From: Flavobacteriales bacterium
Lineage (GTDB): Bacteria; Bacteroidota; Bacteroidia; Flavobacteriales_D; Crocinitomicaceae
Assembly (NCBI GenBank): GCA_009926125.1
Contig: RFPM01000007.1
Span: forward strand, 1 to 38,444
Length of the DNA: 38,444 nucleotides
Direction: 5' to 3'
The position numbers were made by a program, and so were the translations under genes. The first letter of the stretch is position 1. Every line of letters begins with the position of its first letter. This document shows, one piece after another, positions 16,959 through 27,000 of this stretch. Under the pieces are notes generated by a model. It was not told the origin of the DNA and ran no database searches. It was given only the letters and a program-made list of their open reading frames with translations.

Positions 16959-17513
16959 TTATTTTTCCTGAGGTGTGTAAATAAGCTTCTCCCCTTCTAC
17001 ACTTTTCAAAATCTCTGAAATGCTCATCTTATGAAATTTTTCCTTTAGTAACTGATGTTTTTGCTTAAGGAGTAGCTTAAGTGCTTTCCCTTCGGCAAAA
17101 CGGCGAAGGCTTTCTTCATCTGAGATCTGCAGACCTGGTACTTCGGTTACTTGGCCAGACTCATCTTTTGCAACCATTGTGAAATAACAGGAGTTTGTAT
17201 GTCGTACTATCCCTGTTTTAGGATTTAAAGCTTCTACACGAATACCTACAATCATGGAAGTTTTACCCACGTAATTTACCCTTGCTTTCAAACTAACAAG
17301 ATCTCCAACTTCAATGGGGCTAAGAAACTCTACTCCTTCCACTGAAACGGTAACCACATATCCGCTACAATGCTTGGCTGCTGTTACGTAAGCGACTTTA
17401 TCCATCAAAGACAAAATAATACCACCATGAACTTTCCCTCCAAAATTGGCATAACTTGGAATCATCAGTTCCGTTAGAACTGTTTCAGAGTCAGATTTAT
17501 TTTTAGATAGCAT
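16959..17513 (-). CDS. Acyl-CoA thioesterase, hotdog fold (YciA/ACOT type)
   Basis: Hydrolyses acyl-CoA esters in the cytoplasm. The hotdog signature is clear: NFGGKVHGGIILSLMDKVAY (about 23-42) with the conserved N/G..HGG and the acidic residue in the long helix (Asp38), followed by strands VVTVSVEGVEFLSPIEVGD and a VGKTSMIVGIRVEA strand. The C-terminal 50 residues form a charged helical extension (RRFAEGKALKLLLKQKH) longer than in YciA. It is the last gene of the envelope operon, one base after the DUF350-like gene, but its function is not obviously tied to it. Confidence 0.85.
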   Translation of the reverse strand: MLSKNKSDSETVLTELMIPSYANFGGKVHGGIILSLMDKVAYVTAAKHCSGYVVTVSVEGVEFLSPIEVGDLVSLKARVNYVGKTSMIVGIRVEALNPKTGIVRHTNSCYFTMVAKDESGQVTEVPGLQISDEESLRRFAEGKALKLLLKQKHQLLKEKFHKMSISEILKSVEGEKLIYTPQEK

Positions 17514-17514
17514 C

Positions 17515-18024
17515 TTAACGAATTTGTAACACCTCTGGATAAGGAATTAAAGTTTCACACATTTGTCCGCAGTAATTGTCGATAATCAAGGACAGACCAA
17601 TTATTAATGCAACGATAATTAAGGAAGCGTTGATTTTATTGTTTTTCATCTCCTCAATTTCATTGATTTTGGTGAGCTGGAAGATGGTAGCTAAGGCCGC
17701 TGCTATTACAACAAGTGTGCAAACGATACCAATTACAGAAAAGAGTCCCACATATGCTAAAGAAGTAAGAACCTGAGAAATATTAAAGCTTCCCTGAGGA
17801 TTTAGAATACGAATAGCATTAATTGCAGGATCAATAATAGTAGATAATATCAGCGCACCAGCAATAATGATTCCCATTTGAAAAACAGTAAAAGAAGTAT
17901 TGTCCTTGTCTTTCAAGCCAAAATACTTAGACATAACAAAATTAACTGCTCTGTAAATGATAAATAATGAAATAATCCCGATAACAAAAGCAACGAGTAA
18001 TTGAATAATAATGATTGCGTTCAT
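17515..18024 (-). CDS. DUF350-like membrane protein
   Basis: Four to five membrane segments (about 5-27, 47-68, 84-112, 133-152). The start resembles DUF350/UPF0719 (YjfL-like) proteins: an N-terminal TM ending in YRAVNFVMSKYFG, then TSFTVFQMGIIIAGALILSTIIDPAINAI, where the second TM with its G/A-rich stretch and IxP is typical. Family members are about 130-150 aa, so this one is slightly long because of an added C-terminal TM and a Cys-containing tail. DUF350 genes often accompany membrane-stress genes (PspA, DUF4178). The gene lies 11 bases after the transglutaminase gene and one base before the thioesterase. Confidence 0.6.
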   Translation of the reverse strand: MNAIIIIQLLVAFVIGIISLFIIYRAVNFVMSKYFGLKDKDNTSFTVFQMGIIIAGALILSTIIDPAINAIRILNPQGSFNISQVLTSLAYVGLFSVIGIVCTLVVIAAALATIFQLTKINEIEEMKNNKINASLIIVALIIGLSLIIDNYCGQMCETLIPYPEVLQIR

Positions 18025-18035
18025 AGTTTTAAAGT

Positions 18036-19706
18036 TTAGTATTTATTATAAAAAAGAGTTATGTCCCAATTATCAGTATTGGTATGTTCTGGGGCAATCA
18101 TACCAATTTTAAAGCCTTTAGCGGTTAATTCAACGGCATAATGCTTCACGCCATTAATTTGCTTGTATGTTCCTGTTCCAATGGGTAAACCCACACCTAA
18201 AATACTATGGCCATAGGCTTCGCTAACCCAAACTGAACAAGAAATACCCATTTTTTTAAGAATTGAATACGCCAATAAACTGCGTGTATCACAATCACCT
18301 TTTAAATTATGAATAAACTCATACGGGGATTGCACACCAGCAGGAATATCTGGTAAACATGGTTTATTTTCACGGTGGTATTGTGCTGTAAAACCTCCTT
18401 GCTTACAGGATTCTTGACAACTCAAATCATGTACAAGATAATAGGGAATTTCTTGAATAAAAGTAGTTACCATTTCAGCCGTTCGAATAGGGCTCAAATT
18501 TAACTTAGCTGCATTTGTAATGAATATTTCTGTCAACGAATCAATATGGTAATTGTCCATCTTGTTCATTTGACCGTACACTTCTGTAAAAAATTGAATA
18601 CTGTTATTTGTAGTTTCATTGGATACTATATTTTGATGTCTTTGTTGACTCTCATAAAATATAGTGTTGCTAGTATTGTATCTTGCCCAATAATCAGCAT
18701 TGTAAAAATCCCTCCAATGAATTTCTTTTTCTGTAGTGAAATCAGTAGTTCCATCCTTATTTTTTTTGGCTTTTGGTGGGCTAATTTTAATTGTTCCCTT
18801 TCGATTGTCTTGAGGAATAACTGTTTTATAGTTATTTGATAAAAAATAGAGCAGTAAAAACCCTCCAACAATAAATACAAATAGAGAAAATAAAATTAGA
18901 AGGCATGATTTTTTAAAAAACCTAAATAACATCGTTGAAAGCCCTATTAAAAAAATAGGTAAAACCAATAAAGGAAAAACCTTCCAGGCGATAAATAAAG
19001 CTGCAATCCAAATGAGTAAGTTCATTATGGTCGATCTAGATTTAGAAGGCGCTGCAACCGTATTTTGTCCAATATCAATCACTGGATCACTAGCAGTTGT
19101 TGTTGAACTTATATCTTCAGGCAATATATTTAAACCATCCCCTACCGTTTTAATTTCATTAATTACTGGAGCAGTAGTTTCAGGAACAATGATATTATTT
19201 TCTGGAATTACTTTAATTGGAGGTTTCTTTATTTGGAAATAAATTTCTGCAGATAAATGAACTGAAGGATCAGCCGGACTTCTTTTGTCACTAATTTTGA
19301 AATCTGAAATGATGACTTCGTATAAGGTACCGTTGAAAAATTCAGAATCACCTCTTGGTATAAATATCTCCGGACGTTTAGGCCATCGAATAAAGTCAAA
19401 ATGAATTGCAACCCAAGGAAACTTTTTGCTAAAACTAATTGGCGATTTAAGCTCAAATTGACGAGAAAAAAACCAATTTTTTCGTCCTTTAAGTACTTTT
19501 TTATACCAAAAATCACCAACTTTTAATTCCTCTGAATTGTATTGATCTATGACTTTTACATCATCAATGTGTATGTATTTCCATGAAAACTCAGAAAAAT
19601 TTATTTTACCAATAGTAAGTGATTTCCTACCAGGCTCAGAATATCCTAAGAGCTTACCTTTACAATAAATCGTATCCGATAAAATATTGGTTTTACTGCT
19701 CATCAA
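18036..19706 (-). CDS. Membrane-anchored transglutaminase-like protein, 556 aa
   Basis: The N-terminal 165 residues form a beta-rich cytoplasmic domain containing WYKKVLKGRKNWFFSRQFEL and FDFIRWPKRPEIFIPRGD, of unknown family. A Pro/Thr-rich linker and two membrane segments (about 227-258 and 270-290) lead to a periplasmic part. The C-terminal transglutaminase/cysteine-protease-like domain shows GDCDTRSLL (Cys472), AYGHSILGVG (His500) and HYAVELT (His522, Glu526), which would supply the Cys-His-acid triad. Substrates could be envelope proteins or peptidoglycan-linked peptides; this is inferred. The gene overlaps the OmpA-like gene by four bases. Confidence 0.75.
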   Translation of the reverse strand: MMSSKTNILSDTIYCKGKLLGYSEPGRKSLTIGKINFSEFSWKYIHIDDVKVIDQYNSEELKVGDFWYKKVLKGRKNWFFSRQFELKSPISFSKKFPWVAIHFDFIRWPKRPEIFIPRGDSEFFNGTLYEVIISDFKISDKRSPADPSVHLSAEIYFQIKKPPIKVIPENNIIVPETTAPVINEIKTVGDGLNILPEDISSTTTASDPVIDIGQNTVAAPSKSRSTIMNLLIWIAALFIAWKVFPLLVLPIFLIGLSTMLFRFFKKSCLLILFSLFVFIVGGFLLLYFLSNNYKTVIPQDNRKGTIKISPPKAKKNKDGTTDFTTEKEIHWRDFYNADYWARYNTSNTIFYESQQRHQNIVSNETTNNSIQFFTEVYGQMNKMDNYHIDSLTEIFITNAAKLNLSPIRTAEMVTTFIQEIPYYLVHDLSCQESCKQGGFTAQYHRENKPCLPDIPAGVQSPYEFIHNLKGDCDTRSLLAYSILKKMGISCSVWVSEAYGHSILGVGLPIGTGTYKQINGVKHYAVELTAKGFKIGMIAPEHTNTDNWDITLFYNKY

Positions 19707-20950
19707 CGTTCCTTTTTAGTTCTTGTGGTTTTTGTTGAATTATTCTGAGATAATTTCACTTCAACCCTTCTATTCATTGCGCGACCTTCAGCAGTTTCGT
19801 TCTCTGTTCTTGGTTCAGATTCACCCTTTCCAGTGGCTTTAATACGTGATTCTTGAACTCCTAAACTCACTAAATATCTTTTTACTTCTTCTGCCCTTGA
19901 TTGAGATAATAACCTATTTGCTGTAGCATCACCATCGCTATCGGTATGACCAATAATTTCTCCACTAATTTCTTCATTCTCTAATAAATAATCTGCTAAT
20001 GAATTTAAATCACTCAATGAGCTTGAGAGGAGTTTCGATTTATTCTTTTCAAATTGCACATTGGGGAGACTCAACATTTTTACTGTAGTATTGGTAGTTT
20101 CATCAATATAAGTAAGCGTATCTGGCTTTTCTTTATTTACATAAATGGTATCGTGAATAATTGTTTCTGAATTTCCTGTTGAATTTTTAGGATCGGGAGA
20201 AAATAAGCTTTTTAAAAAGGAAAATAAAAGAAGTAAGGATAGTAATAATGCTAAAAAACCACATCCAAAACGAGAACAACCAGGACCAGAGCAACCACTT
20301 GGCAACATAGATGGCATACATCCATTTGGCTCTTGTCCAATTAAACTCGATCCAAAAGTTTTACCAAATAAGCCATTTAACCAATTCTTCAATCGTAAAT
20401 TAAACCCATAAATGGCTTGTGTAATTTTACCAAAAAAACCAAAGCATCCCGAAGGCATAGATCCACTTTGTGATGGTGGACCATTTACATCAAGTAATTC
20501 TTCAGTAATGAAATAAGCATTTCCCTCAATCTTTCCATGAGGCATTACTTGACTATTGGAAAGAAAGCTATCGTAATGTTTATCTTTCGACTCCTTAAAG
20601 TCGTATTCATGCCAGGAGCTTAATTCATTCGAAAGTTCTGCATTATCAGGATTTTTTTTATTCAATAGTAGCGTTATTGAAGTAGCAATTCTTCTAACAC
20701 CCTTTTTCTTATCAACTCCAGGATAACATTCAATATCAAAACGGCCATTTTGATAAAGATGAGGAGTATTGGATAATAATGCAGAGCTTGGATAATCAGT
20801 TTGCTGAACTTCAATAAAATTGAAGCAATAAAATCGGGGTTCTAAAATAATTTTAGATTGTGCATCATTTGCCGATCCTATTTTCTCTTTTGAATCAGTC
20901 GAAAATTGGGCTTTTAAATAACCCTTGTAATATTTGGTTATTTTGCTCAA
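19703..20950 (-). CDS. TM protein with periplasmic OmpA-like peptidoglycan-binding domain, 415 aa
   Basis: An N-terminal soluble domain of about 160 residues (unknown, likely cytoplasmic) is followed by a Gly/Cys/Pro-rich region (about 165-228), one membrane segment (about 228-250) and a C-terminal OmpA/MotB-type domain (about 290-400). The latter has HTDSDGDATANRLLSQSRAE, with the peptidoglycan-binding Asp337 and Arg352, and ends GRAMNRRVEVKL. The order cytoplasm-TM-OmpA resembles MotB, TolR-like and ZorB-type proteins rather than outer-membrane porins, so it probably anchors an inner-membrane complex to the wall. It overlaps both neighbours by four bases. Confidence 0.85.
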   Translation of the reverse strand: MSKITKYYKGYLKAQFSTDSKEKIGSANDAQSKIILEPRFYCFNFIEVQQTDYPSSALLSNTPHLYQNGRFDIECYPGVDKKKGVRRIATSITLLLNKKNPDNAELSNELSSWHEYDFKESKDKHYDSFLSNSQVMPHGKIEGNAYFITEELLDVNGPPSQSGSMPSGCFGFFGKITQAIYGFNLRLKNWLNGLFGKTFGSSLIGQEPNGCMPSMLPSGCSGPGCSRFGCGFLALLLSLLLLFSFLKSLFSPDPKNSTGNSETIIHDTIYVNKEKPDTLTYIDETTNTTVKMLSLPNVQFEKNKSKLLSSSLSDLNSLADYLLENEEISGEIIGHTDSDGDATANRLLSQSRAEEVKRYLVSLGVQESRIKATGKGESEPRTENETAEGRAMNRRVEVKLSQNNSTKTTRTKKER

Positions 20951-22083
20951 TTTGTTTTTAGTTGATTGATAAATTCAAGCTCCGATAAACACTTACGTAT
21001 TTGTTTTATTTTTTTGGTGTTGTATGGTGGATCTTCATATTTTGAATTGAGAACAACTTTTGATTTCGAGCTATTCAATGATGACAAAGAATCTTCCGCC
21101 CAGGTTTTTGATTTTTGATATTGCCCATGTATTCTTTCATGGTAGTAATCATTAGAAAGTTTTGCATAATTAAAGGCAAGATTATTCTTCAACCTTACTA
21201 ATAGAATTTGAGGAAAAAACACAAGGGTAAAAATAAGTACTGAGATGAACAGAAAGCCATTGAAATGTGTACAATTTCTGAATATATAAATTGGGAAATA
21301 AGATGCATTCAAAGATCTTTTATAAAGGGATAGTTGCTGTGAAATTCCATTATAAAACTCCTCTTTAATCTCTTGCAATTCTTGCTTTAGTTTAGCTATT
21401 TCAATTACTTGATTTTTATAACTAATGCTATTCATTTGAGTAAATTCAGAAATTCTTTTCAATTTGATACTTGCAGTATTAATCAATTCTTGCTGACGAC
21501 TAACTTTAAGTTGAAAGTCTTTGTAAATAATTTTATGATTTTCTTGATACAACTCAGTTCTTTTTTGCTCCAATAAAGAATTGACCGATGATTTATTTAT
21601 TAAAGCAGTTAAAGGAAAAATTAATATTAAAGAGAAAACTGAGGAGAAGAATGTCCGTAACATAAAATTAAACCCCGGAACTTGGCCAGAATTAAATATT
21701 TTACTAAATTCAAACTTATTTAGAAAGGTTGAGAATTTAGATGCTGGGATAGTAGTTACAGGAGTTACAATAGGTGAAACAATTGCCACAGTATCACTAA
21801 TTGGTTCTTTTTCTTCAAGCACCTTAGAAACAGGTCTTTTTATAATTAATAATGAAAACCGAATAACGGAATTGATCACAAAAACAAGAAATATTCCTAT
21901 AATAAAAGAAAGAAAATATGATCCTGTAATTAGAAAAGCTATAAAAAAACTAGAAAAAATTGAAAGTAAGAAAAACCCCAAAAAGCATATAGTAACAAGC
22001 GAATACAAAGATCTTTCACGAGCTGAAAGTGAGGAGAAAATATCACCCTCTAAACCTAATATTTCAATTGTTAATCGCTTCAA
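20947..22083 (-). CDS. Four-TM coiled-coil membrane protein (distant DUF4407-like), 378 aa
   Basis: Two N-terminal TM segments (about 28-52 and 54-80), a third at about 140-162, then a long coiled coil (about 170-245, with repeated Lys/Gln/Glu heptads) and a fourth TM (about 262-290), followed by a charged C-terminal tail. This is the layout of the DUF4407 protein encoded upstream but with little visible identity, so it may be a diverged paralogue that pairs with it. It lacks the N-terminal FLWWCAGAD signature. The stop overlaps the start of the OmpA gene (ATGA). Confidence 0.65.
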   Translation of the reverse strand: MKRLTIEILGLEGDIFSSLSARERSLYSLVTICFLGFFLLSIFSSFFIAFLITGSYFLSFIIGIFLVFVINSVIRFSLLIIKRPVSKVLEEKEPISDTVAIVSPIVTPVTTIPASKFSTFLNKFEFSKIFNSGQVPGFNFMLRTFFSSVFSLILIFPLTALINKSSVNSLLEQKRTELYQENHKIIYKDFQLKVSRQQELINTASIKLKRISEFTQMNSISYKNQVIEIAKLKQELQEIKEEFYNGISQQLSLYKRSLNASYFPIYIFRNCTHFNGFLFISVLIFTLVFFPQILLVRLKNNLAFNYAKLSNDYYHERIHGQYQKSKTWAEDSLSSLNSSKSKVVLNSKYEDPPYNTKKIKQIRKCLSELEFINQLKTN

Positions 22084-22094
22084 AGTCTAAAAGA

Positions 22095-23025
22095 TTAAGC
22101 TGGATTATTAGTCTCACTGTCCTTTCCTTCAGTATAGTAAGCTGAAGGATTATCTTTTACATCTTTCAACGTTTTTGTTGACCACTGATCAATTACTGAT
22201 TCGTTGATTTGTTTTTGTTTCTCAATCTTTTTCAGTTTTTCTTCTCCCCATTTCAATACAAAGAAATACACATAAAATCACCCAAGGAATTATTCCACCA
22301 ATTTCGTGACTTATTTGAATACGCTTTAAGAGGCCGTCATAACCATGCGCCTTTTTTTCATTGTCTTTATATGATTTTCTTAAATCATCAGACTTCTTAT
22401 TGATTTGGTCATCATTAAAATTTATTAACTCTTTTTCATACCCCAATAATTTAGTCTCATATTGTTGCTTATCAGTCTCAAGTTTTGCTAAATTTTGCTT
22501 AAAGACTACATCAGTTGCATCATTCAATTTTTGAGTGTATTCTTTTTGGTATTTACTCAGCTCGGAGTTGATTTCTGATTCCAAAATCTTGATCTCCAAT
22601 GGAGCAGATATAGCAAATCCTAATATTAGTGCAATAATAATTCGGGGTAATGCTTGTCCAACTTCTCTCCATGTTATTTTATCAGTTCCATCACCTTTAC
22701 CAGTTGAAGATACAATAAATCGATCCAAATTAAAAATGATTAAACCCCAAACAATTCCAAAAATAAATGCTCCGAATTTAGTCCCTAAACTTACTACCAG
22801 ATCATCAATAGCATCTCCTTTTGGACCAAATATTGTATAAAAAGCAAAGCCTCCAGAAAAGGCTGCCAATAAGCCCGTACAAAGCACTATTCCACCTATA
22901 CCGGCATATTTCACTCGATCTTGCATGGGAGACAACTTTAGGAAATGTTCATCCGCTCCTGCGCACCACCATAAAAATCTAGATGTCCAACTTGGTTCTT
23001 TTGTTAAATAATCAATTTGACTCAT
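22095..23025 (-). pseudogene. DUF4407 membrane protein, frameshifted near its C-terminus
   Basis: DUF4407 is clear: FLWWCAGADEHFL (about 18-30), AGIGGIVLCTGLLA, the IVWGLIIFNLDRFIVSS segment and LPRIIIALILGFAISAPLEI, then a coiled coil (about 150-225) and a last TM. In the main frame the protein ends early at residue 267 after IEMGRRKTEKD (stop at 22222). A second frame opens at about 22259 and reads VLKWGEEKLKKIEKQ and on for 54 residues to a stop at 22095, ending 11 bases before the next gene as expected in this packed operon. An indel near 22255-22275 therefore interrupts the gene, or the assembly has an error. The truncated protein keeps all TM segments and may still work. Confidence 0.75.
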
Positions 23026-23512
23026 AATTCATTAATTTAAAATTTGTATAACTTAATTCAGACTTATTGTTCAACTCAATTTCCAAAATATTCAAGGTAG
23101 GATCATGCTGTTTTTTGTTGAATTTGATGGGATTCAAAACTACTCTATTTTCATTTATTTTAACCACAGGTGCTTTTTTGAAAATACTTTCTATTATGGT
23201 CAGTGAGGGTTGAAATGTATTCAAAAAATTTATCTTTAAGGCAACACGATGAATTTTAAAACCATAACCAAAAGTAATGAATGTAATCTCGGGATGATAG
23301 ACATTCGTTATTGATTGAAAAGCTCCTTTTGGAGACATGAAAGAAATTTTATTCCAAAATTTATTAAAATGAAAACGTGTGTCTGGGTATTTCCCATTAT
23401 TGTAATAAACTAAAATAAAAAGACATTTAGTAAAATGAAAATTCAGCACAAATTCTTGCCCTTGAATAAGGTAAGTGGTTCGGTCTCCATCAAAAGAAAG
23501 ATGTTTTAACAT
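23012..23512 (-). CDS. Hypothetical beta-rich protein, first gene of the envelope operon, 166 aa
   Basis: I do not recognise a family. The sequence alternates hydrophobic and polar residues in many strands (for example FVLNFHFTKCLFILVYYN and EITFITFGYGFKIHRVALKI) with no signal peptide or TM segment, so a cytoplasmic beta-sandwich is likely. It overlaps the DUF4407 gene by 14 bases. A TATATTTG box stands 15 bases before its ATG, marking it as the head of the operon. Confidence 0.6.
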   Translation of the reverse strand: MLKHLSFDGDRTTYLIQGQEFVLNFHFTKCLFILVYYNNGKYPDTRFHFNKFWNKISFMSPKGAFQSITNVYHPEITFITFGYGFKIHRVALKINFLNTFQPSLTIIESIFKKAPVVKINENRVVLNPIKFNKKQHDPTLNILEIELNNKSELSYTNFKLMNYESN

Positions 23513-23526
23513 AGTTTTGTTGCACT

Positions 23527-23534
23527 CAAATATA
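23527..23534 (-). promoter_or_regulatory. -7 box of the envelope operon promoter
   Basis: Minus-strand TATATTTG is an exact match to the Bacteroidota TAnnTTTG box, 14 bases before the ATG at 23512. No clean TTG stands at the usual -33 distance. It would start a transcript with a very short leader covering seven genes down to 16959. Confidence 0.45.
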
Positions 23535-23702
23535 ATACTATTTTCCGCTTGGATTAAATAAAAATACTCTTTATAAATTAAAGGAATTGATGAATAAATT
23601 TATTTTGTAAAATAATATTTTATTTTTAGTTACAATTTTTAATAATTACAGTTTTATTTTTTAGGATAATTTTTAGGGTTTTACAAAACAAAAAAATCCG
23701 TT

Positions 23703-23765
23703 TTTATCCGAATTAATGCGGATAAATCCAAATTAATGCGGATAAATGCGGATAAATGCGGATAA
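23703..23765. repeat. Cluster of ATGCGGATAA repeats upstream of hsdR
   Basis: ATGCGGATAA occurs four times (23715, 23735, 23745, 23755), the last three in direct 10-base tandem; the first and second are 20 bases apart, so all lie on one 10-base period. TTTATCCG at 23703-23710 forms an inverted pair with CGGATAAA at 23719-23726. The cluster sits in the 510-base gene-free gap between the envelope operon and hsdR and may be an operator; the rest of the gap is plain AT-rich DNA with an A/T-rich run before hsdR. Confidence 0.6.
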
Positions 23766-24022
23766 ATTCATAATAAAGTAAATTATTTAATTTAAAAACC
23801 AAAAAAAGAAAGCTTCAACGATTGTAATTGTTATGGCTTCTTTTGCCTTTTATTAGTTTTCTTCAAAAAGTTTATATAAAAAAAAAGAATTAAATGATTT
23901 GTCTCCAGTTGAAAGGTTTTTGAGGGGCTCTGGGTAATATCAGAAATCAAATAATTGAAAAAAGACAAAGGAATTTTTATATTATCTTTACAAATAAATC
24001 TATTAGATTAATTACCAATTTC

Positions 24023-27000
24023 ATGGCGGTACATAACGAAGATTCTAGAGTAAAAATCCCAACTATACTGCACCTTGTGCGCTTGGGTTTTGAGTACCTC
24101 TCGTTGAAAGGACAATCATGGGATGAAACTACCAATATTTTTACGGAAATTTTTTATAAAAGCATCAAACGTCTCAATCCTGATTTTACAGATGGCGATT
24201 TGAAGCGCTTATACGATGAAGTTTCACTTAGTTTGGAAAATGAAGATTTAGGTAAAGTATTTTACGAAAAATTAACTGCCACATCTGGCAAACGAATTAT
24301 TGACTTTGAAAATTTCGATAACAATACATTCAATGTTGTTACTGAACTTACCTATAAGAAAGATGATGATGAGTTTCGTCCCGATATTATTATTTTAATC
24401 AATGGAATGCCATTGGCTTTTATTGAAGTAAAGAAACCTAATAACCAAGATGGTATTTTAGCTGAACATAAACGCATACAAACTCGATTTGAGAATAAGA
24501 AATTTAGAAAGTTTGTAAACCTTACACAGTTAATGGTTTTCTCCAATAACATGGAGTATGACAATAATTCACCTTTACCTATTGAAGGTGCATTTTATGC
24601 CACCGCTTCCTATCAAAAACCAGGCTTTAACTATTTTAGGGAAGAAGAAAAATTTGATCTGGCTAAATTATTATCTGACATACCCGACGATATTGAATCC
24701 GCTATTTTAAAAGATACCAATTTAGTAGGAATTAAACATTCCGCTGAATTTATTACCAATAAAAACCCCGATACACCCACTAATAGAATTTGTACTTCAT
24801 TGTTTCAACGTGAACGTTTATCTTTTTTGTTGCAATATGGATTAGCTTATGTGAAAGAAAAAAATGGACTTCAAAAGCACATCATGCGTTATCCGCAAAT
24901 GTTTGCGACCAAAGCTATTGAAAAAAATTTAAATGAAGGAATTAAAAAAGGAATTATTTGGCATACGCAAGGAAGTGGAAAAACTGCCTTAGCATACTAC
25001 AGCGTAAAGTACCTCACTGATTATTATCAATCTAAAGGGGTTGTTCCTAAATTTTATTTTATTGTTGACCGTATTGACCTGTTAATCCAAGCTGGGAGGG
25101 AATTTAAAAGTAGAGGTTTAGTTGTGCATAACATAAATTCAAGGGAAGAATTTTCTCGTGATATTAAATCAACTAGTGTTATACACAATCACTCAGGAAA
25201 GCCTGAAATTACTGTTGTAAACATTCAAAAATTTGAGGATGATTCTGACGTCATTAGAAATAATGATTACAACTTAAATATCCAACGTGTTTACTTTCTG
25301 GATGAAGTTCACAGAAGTTACAATCCCAAGGGTAGCTTTTTGGCTAACTTGCATGAATCAGATACCAATGCAATAAAAATCGGATTAACTGGTACTCCAC
25401 TGCTTGGAACTGATTTTAATTCGAAATCATTATTTGGCGGCTACATTCACAAATACTACTACAATTCTTCTATTGCGGATGGCTATACTTTACGCTTGAT
25501 AAGAGAAGAAATTGAAACCAAATACAAGCTAAGTTTACAACAAGCATTGGAAGATATAAAACTACTGAAAGGTGATGCAAAAAAAAAGATGGTATATGCA
25601 CATCCTAAATTTGTTGAACCAATGCTTGATTACATCGTGAAAGATTTTGAAAATGCACGAATTACCATGATTGATAATTCAATTGGCGGCATGGTGGTTT
25701 GCGATTCATCAGAACAAGCAAAAATGATGTTTGAGATCTTCGAATCGAACTATGCAATATCCCAAGAGGAAAGCCTTTTAATGGCTGCTGAAACATCAAG
25801 TAGCTATGGTGATAAAAAGAAAATTGAAAGCAAAGTAAAATCCGCAGCTCTTATTCTGCATGACATCGGAACCAAAGATGAACGCAAAGAAAAGGTAGAA
25901 GATTTTAAAGAGGGTAAAATAGATTTTTTATTCGTTTTCAATATGCTCTTAACGGGTTTTGATGCCCCTCGATTAAAGAAACTATACATTGGCCGTGTAA
26001 TTAAAGCCCATAACCTACTACAGACTTTAACACGAGTAAATAGAACATACAAAGACTTTAGATACGGATACGTTGTTGATTTTGCTGATATTCAAAAAGA
26101 ATTTGATAAAACGAACCGTGCTTATTTTGATGAACTTCAATCTGAACTTGGGGATGAAATGCAGCATTACTCCAACCTTTTTAAAAGTGCTGAAGAAATC
26201 ACTGCGGAGATTCAACAAATAAAAGATGTATTGTTTAAATATGATACAAAAAATGCTGAGGTCTTTTCGCAACAAATAACTCAAATAAGTGACCGTAAGC
26301 AAATGTTGGATATTGTGACGGTGTTAAACAACTCCCGAGATTTATATAATATCATTCGTTTATCGGGTAATTATGAATTGCTGGATCAATTAGACTTTCA
26401 TAAACTTACCCAATTGTCACGTGAAGCCAATAACCGCTTAACACTTATCAATACTAAAGAAGCATTAGAAAACAATGTAGATACCAGTAACCTTTTAAAC
26501 ATCGCATTAGAAGATGTGATATTTGCCTTCGTGAAAGTGAAAGAAGAGGAAATGGTATTGGCTGATCAGCTGAAAGATATTTTGCAAAAAACTCGTGAAT
26601 CGTTAGGTGGTAATTTTGACCCGAAAGACCCGATCTTTGTTTCGCTGAAAGAAGAGCTGGAACGCTTGTTTAAAAAGAAAAACTTAAACGAAGTAACCAA
26701 GGAAGAGATGGAGGCCAACATAAGAGAGCTGGAAACCATTTACAATGCTTCTAAGGAATTGGAACGTACCAACCAACTACTTAAAGCCAAATATGATAAC
26801 GATGCAAAATATGCTCGTTTACATAAACGATTAATGGAGAAAGACCCATTGACTGATAGCGAGAGCAAATTGTTTGAGGCATTACAAAGTTTGAAAAGAG
26901 AGGTTGATGCTCAAGTATTACAAAACTCCAAAATGATGGAGAATGAGAGTTATGTTGAGAGAATGATGGTGAAAATGGTCATCGAACAATTAAAGAATAA

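Noticed and set aside
21581-22090. Plus-strand ORF of 169 codons
   Set aside because: It is the antisense of a minus-strand coiled-coil membrane gene whose operon overlaps are consistent; Lys/Ile-rich with no domain pattern.
23715-23765. CRISPR-like array
   Set aside because: Units are only 10 bases, without spacers, and no cas genes are present.
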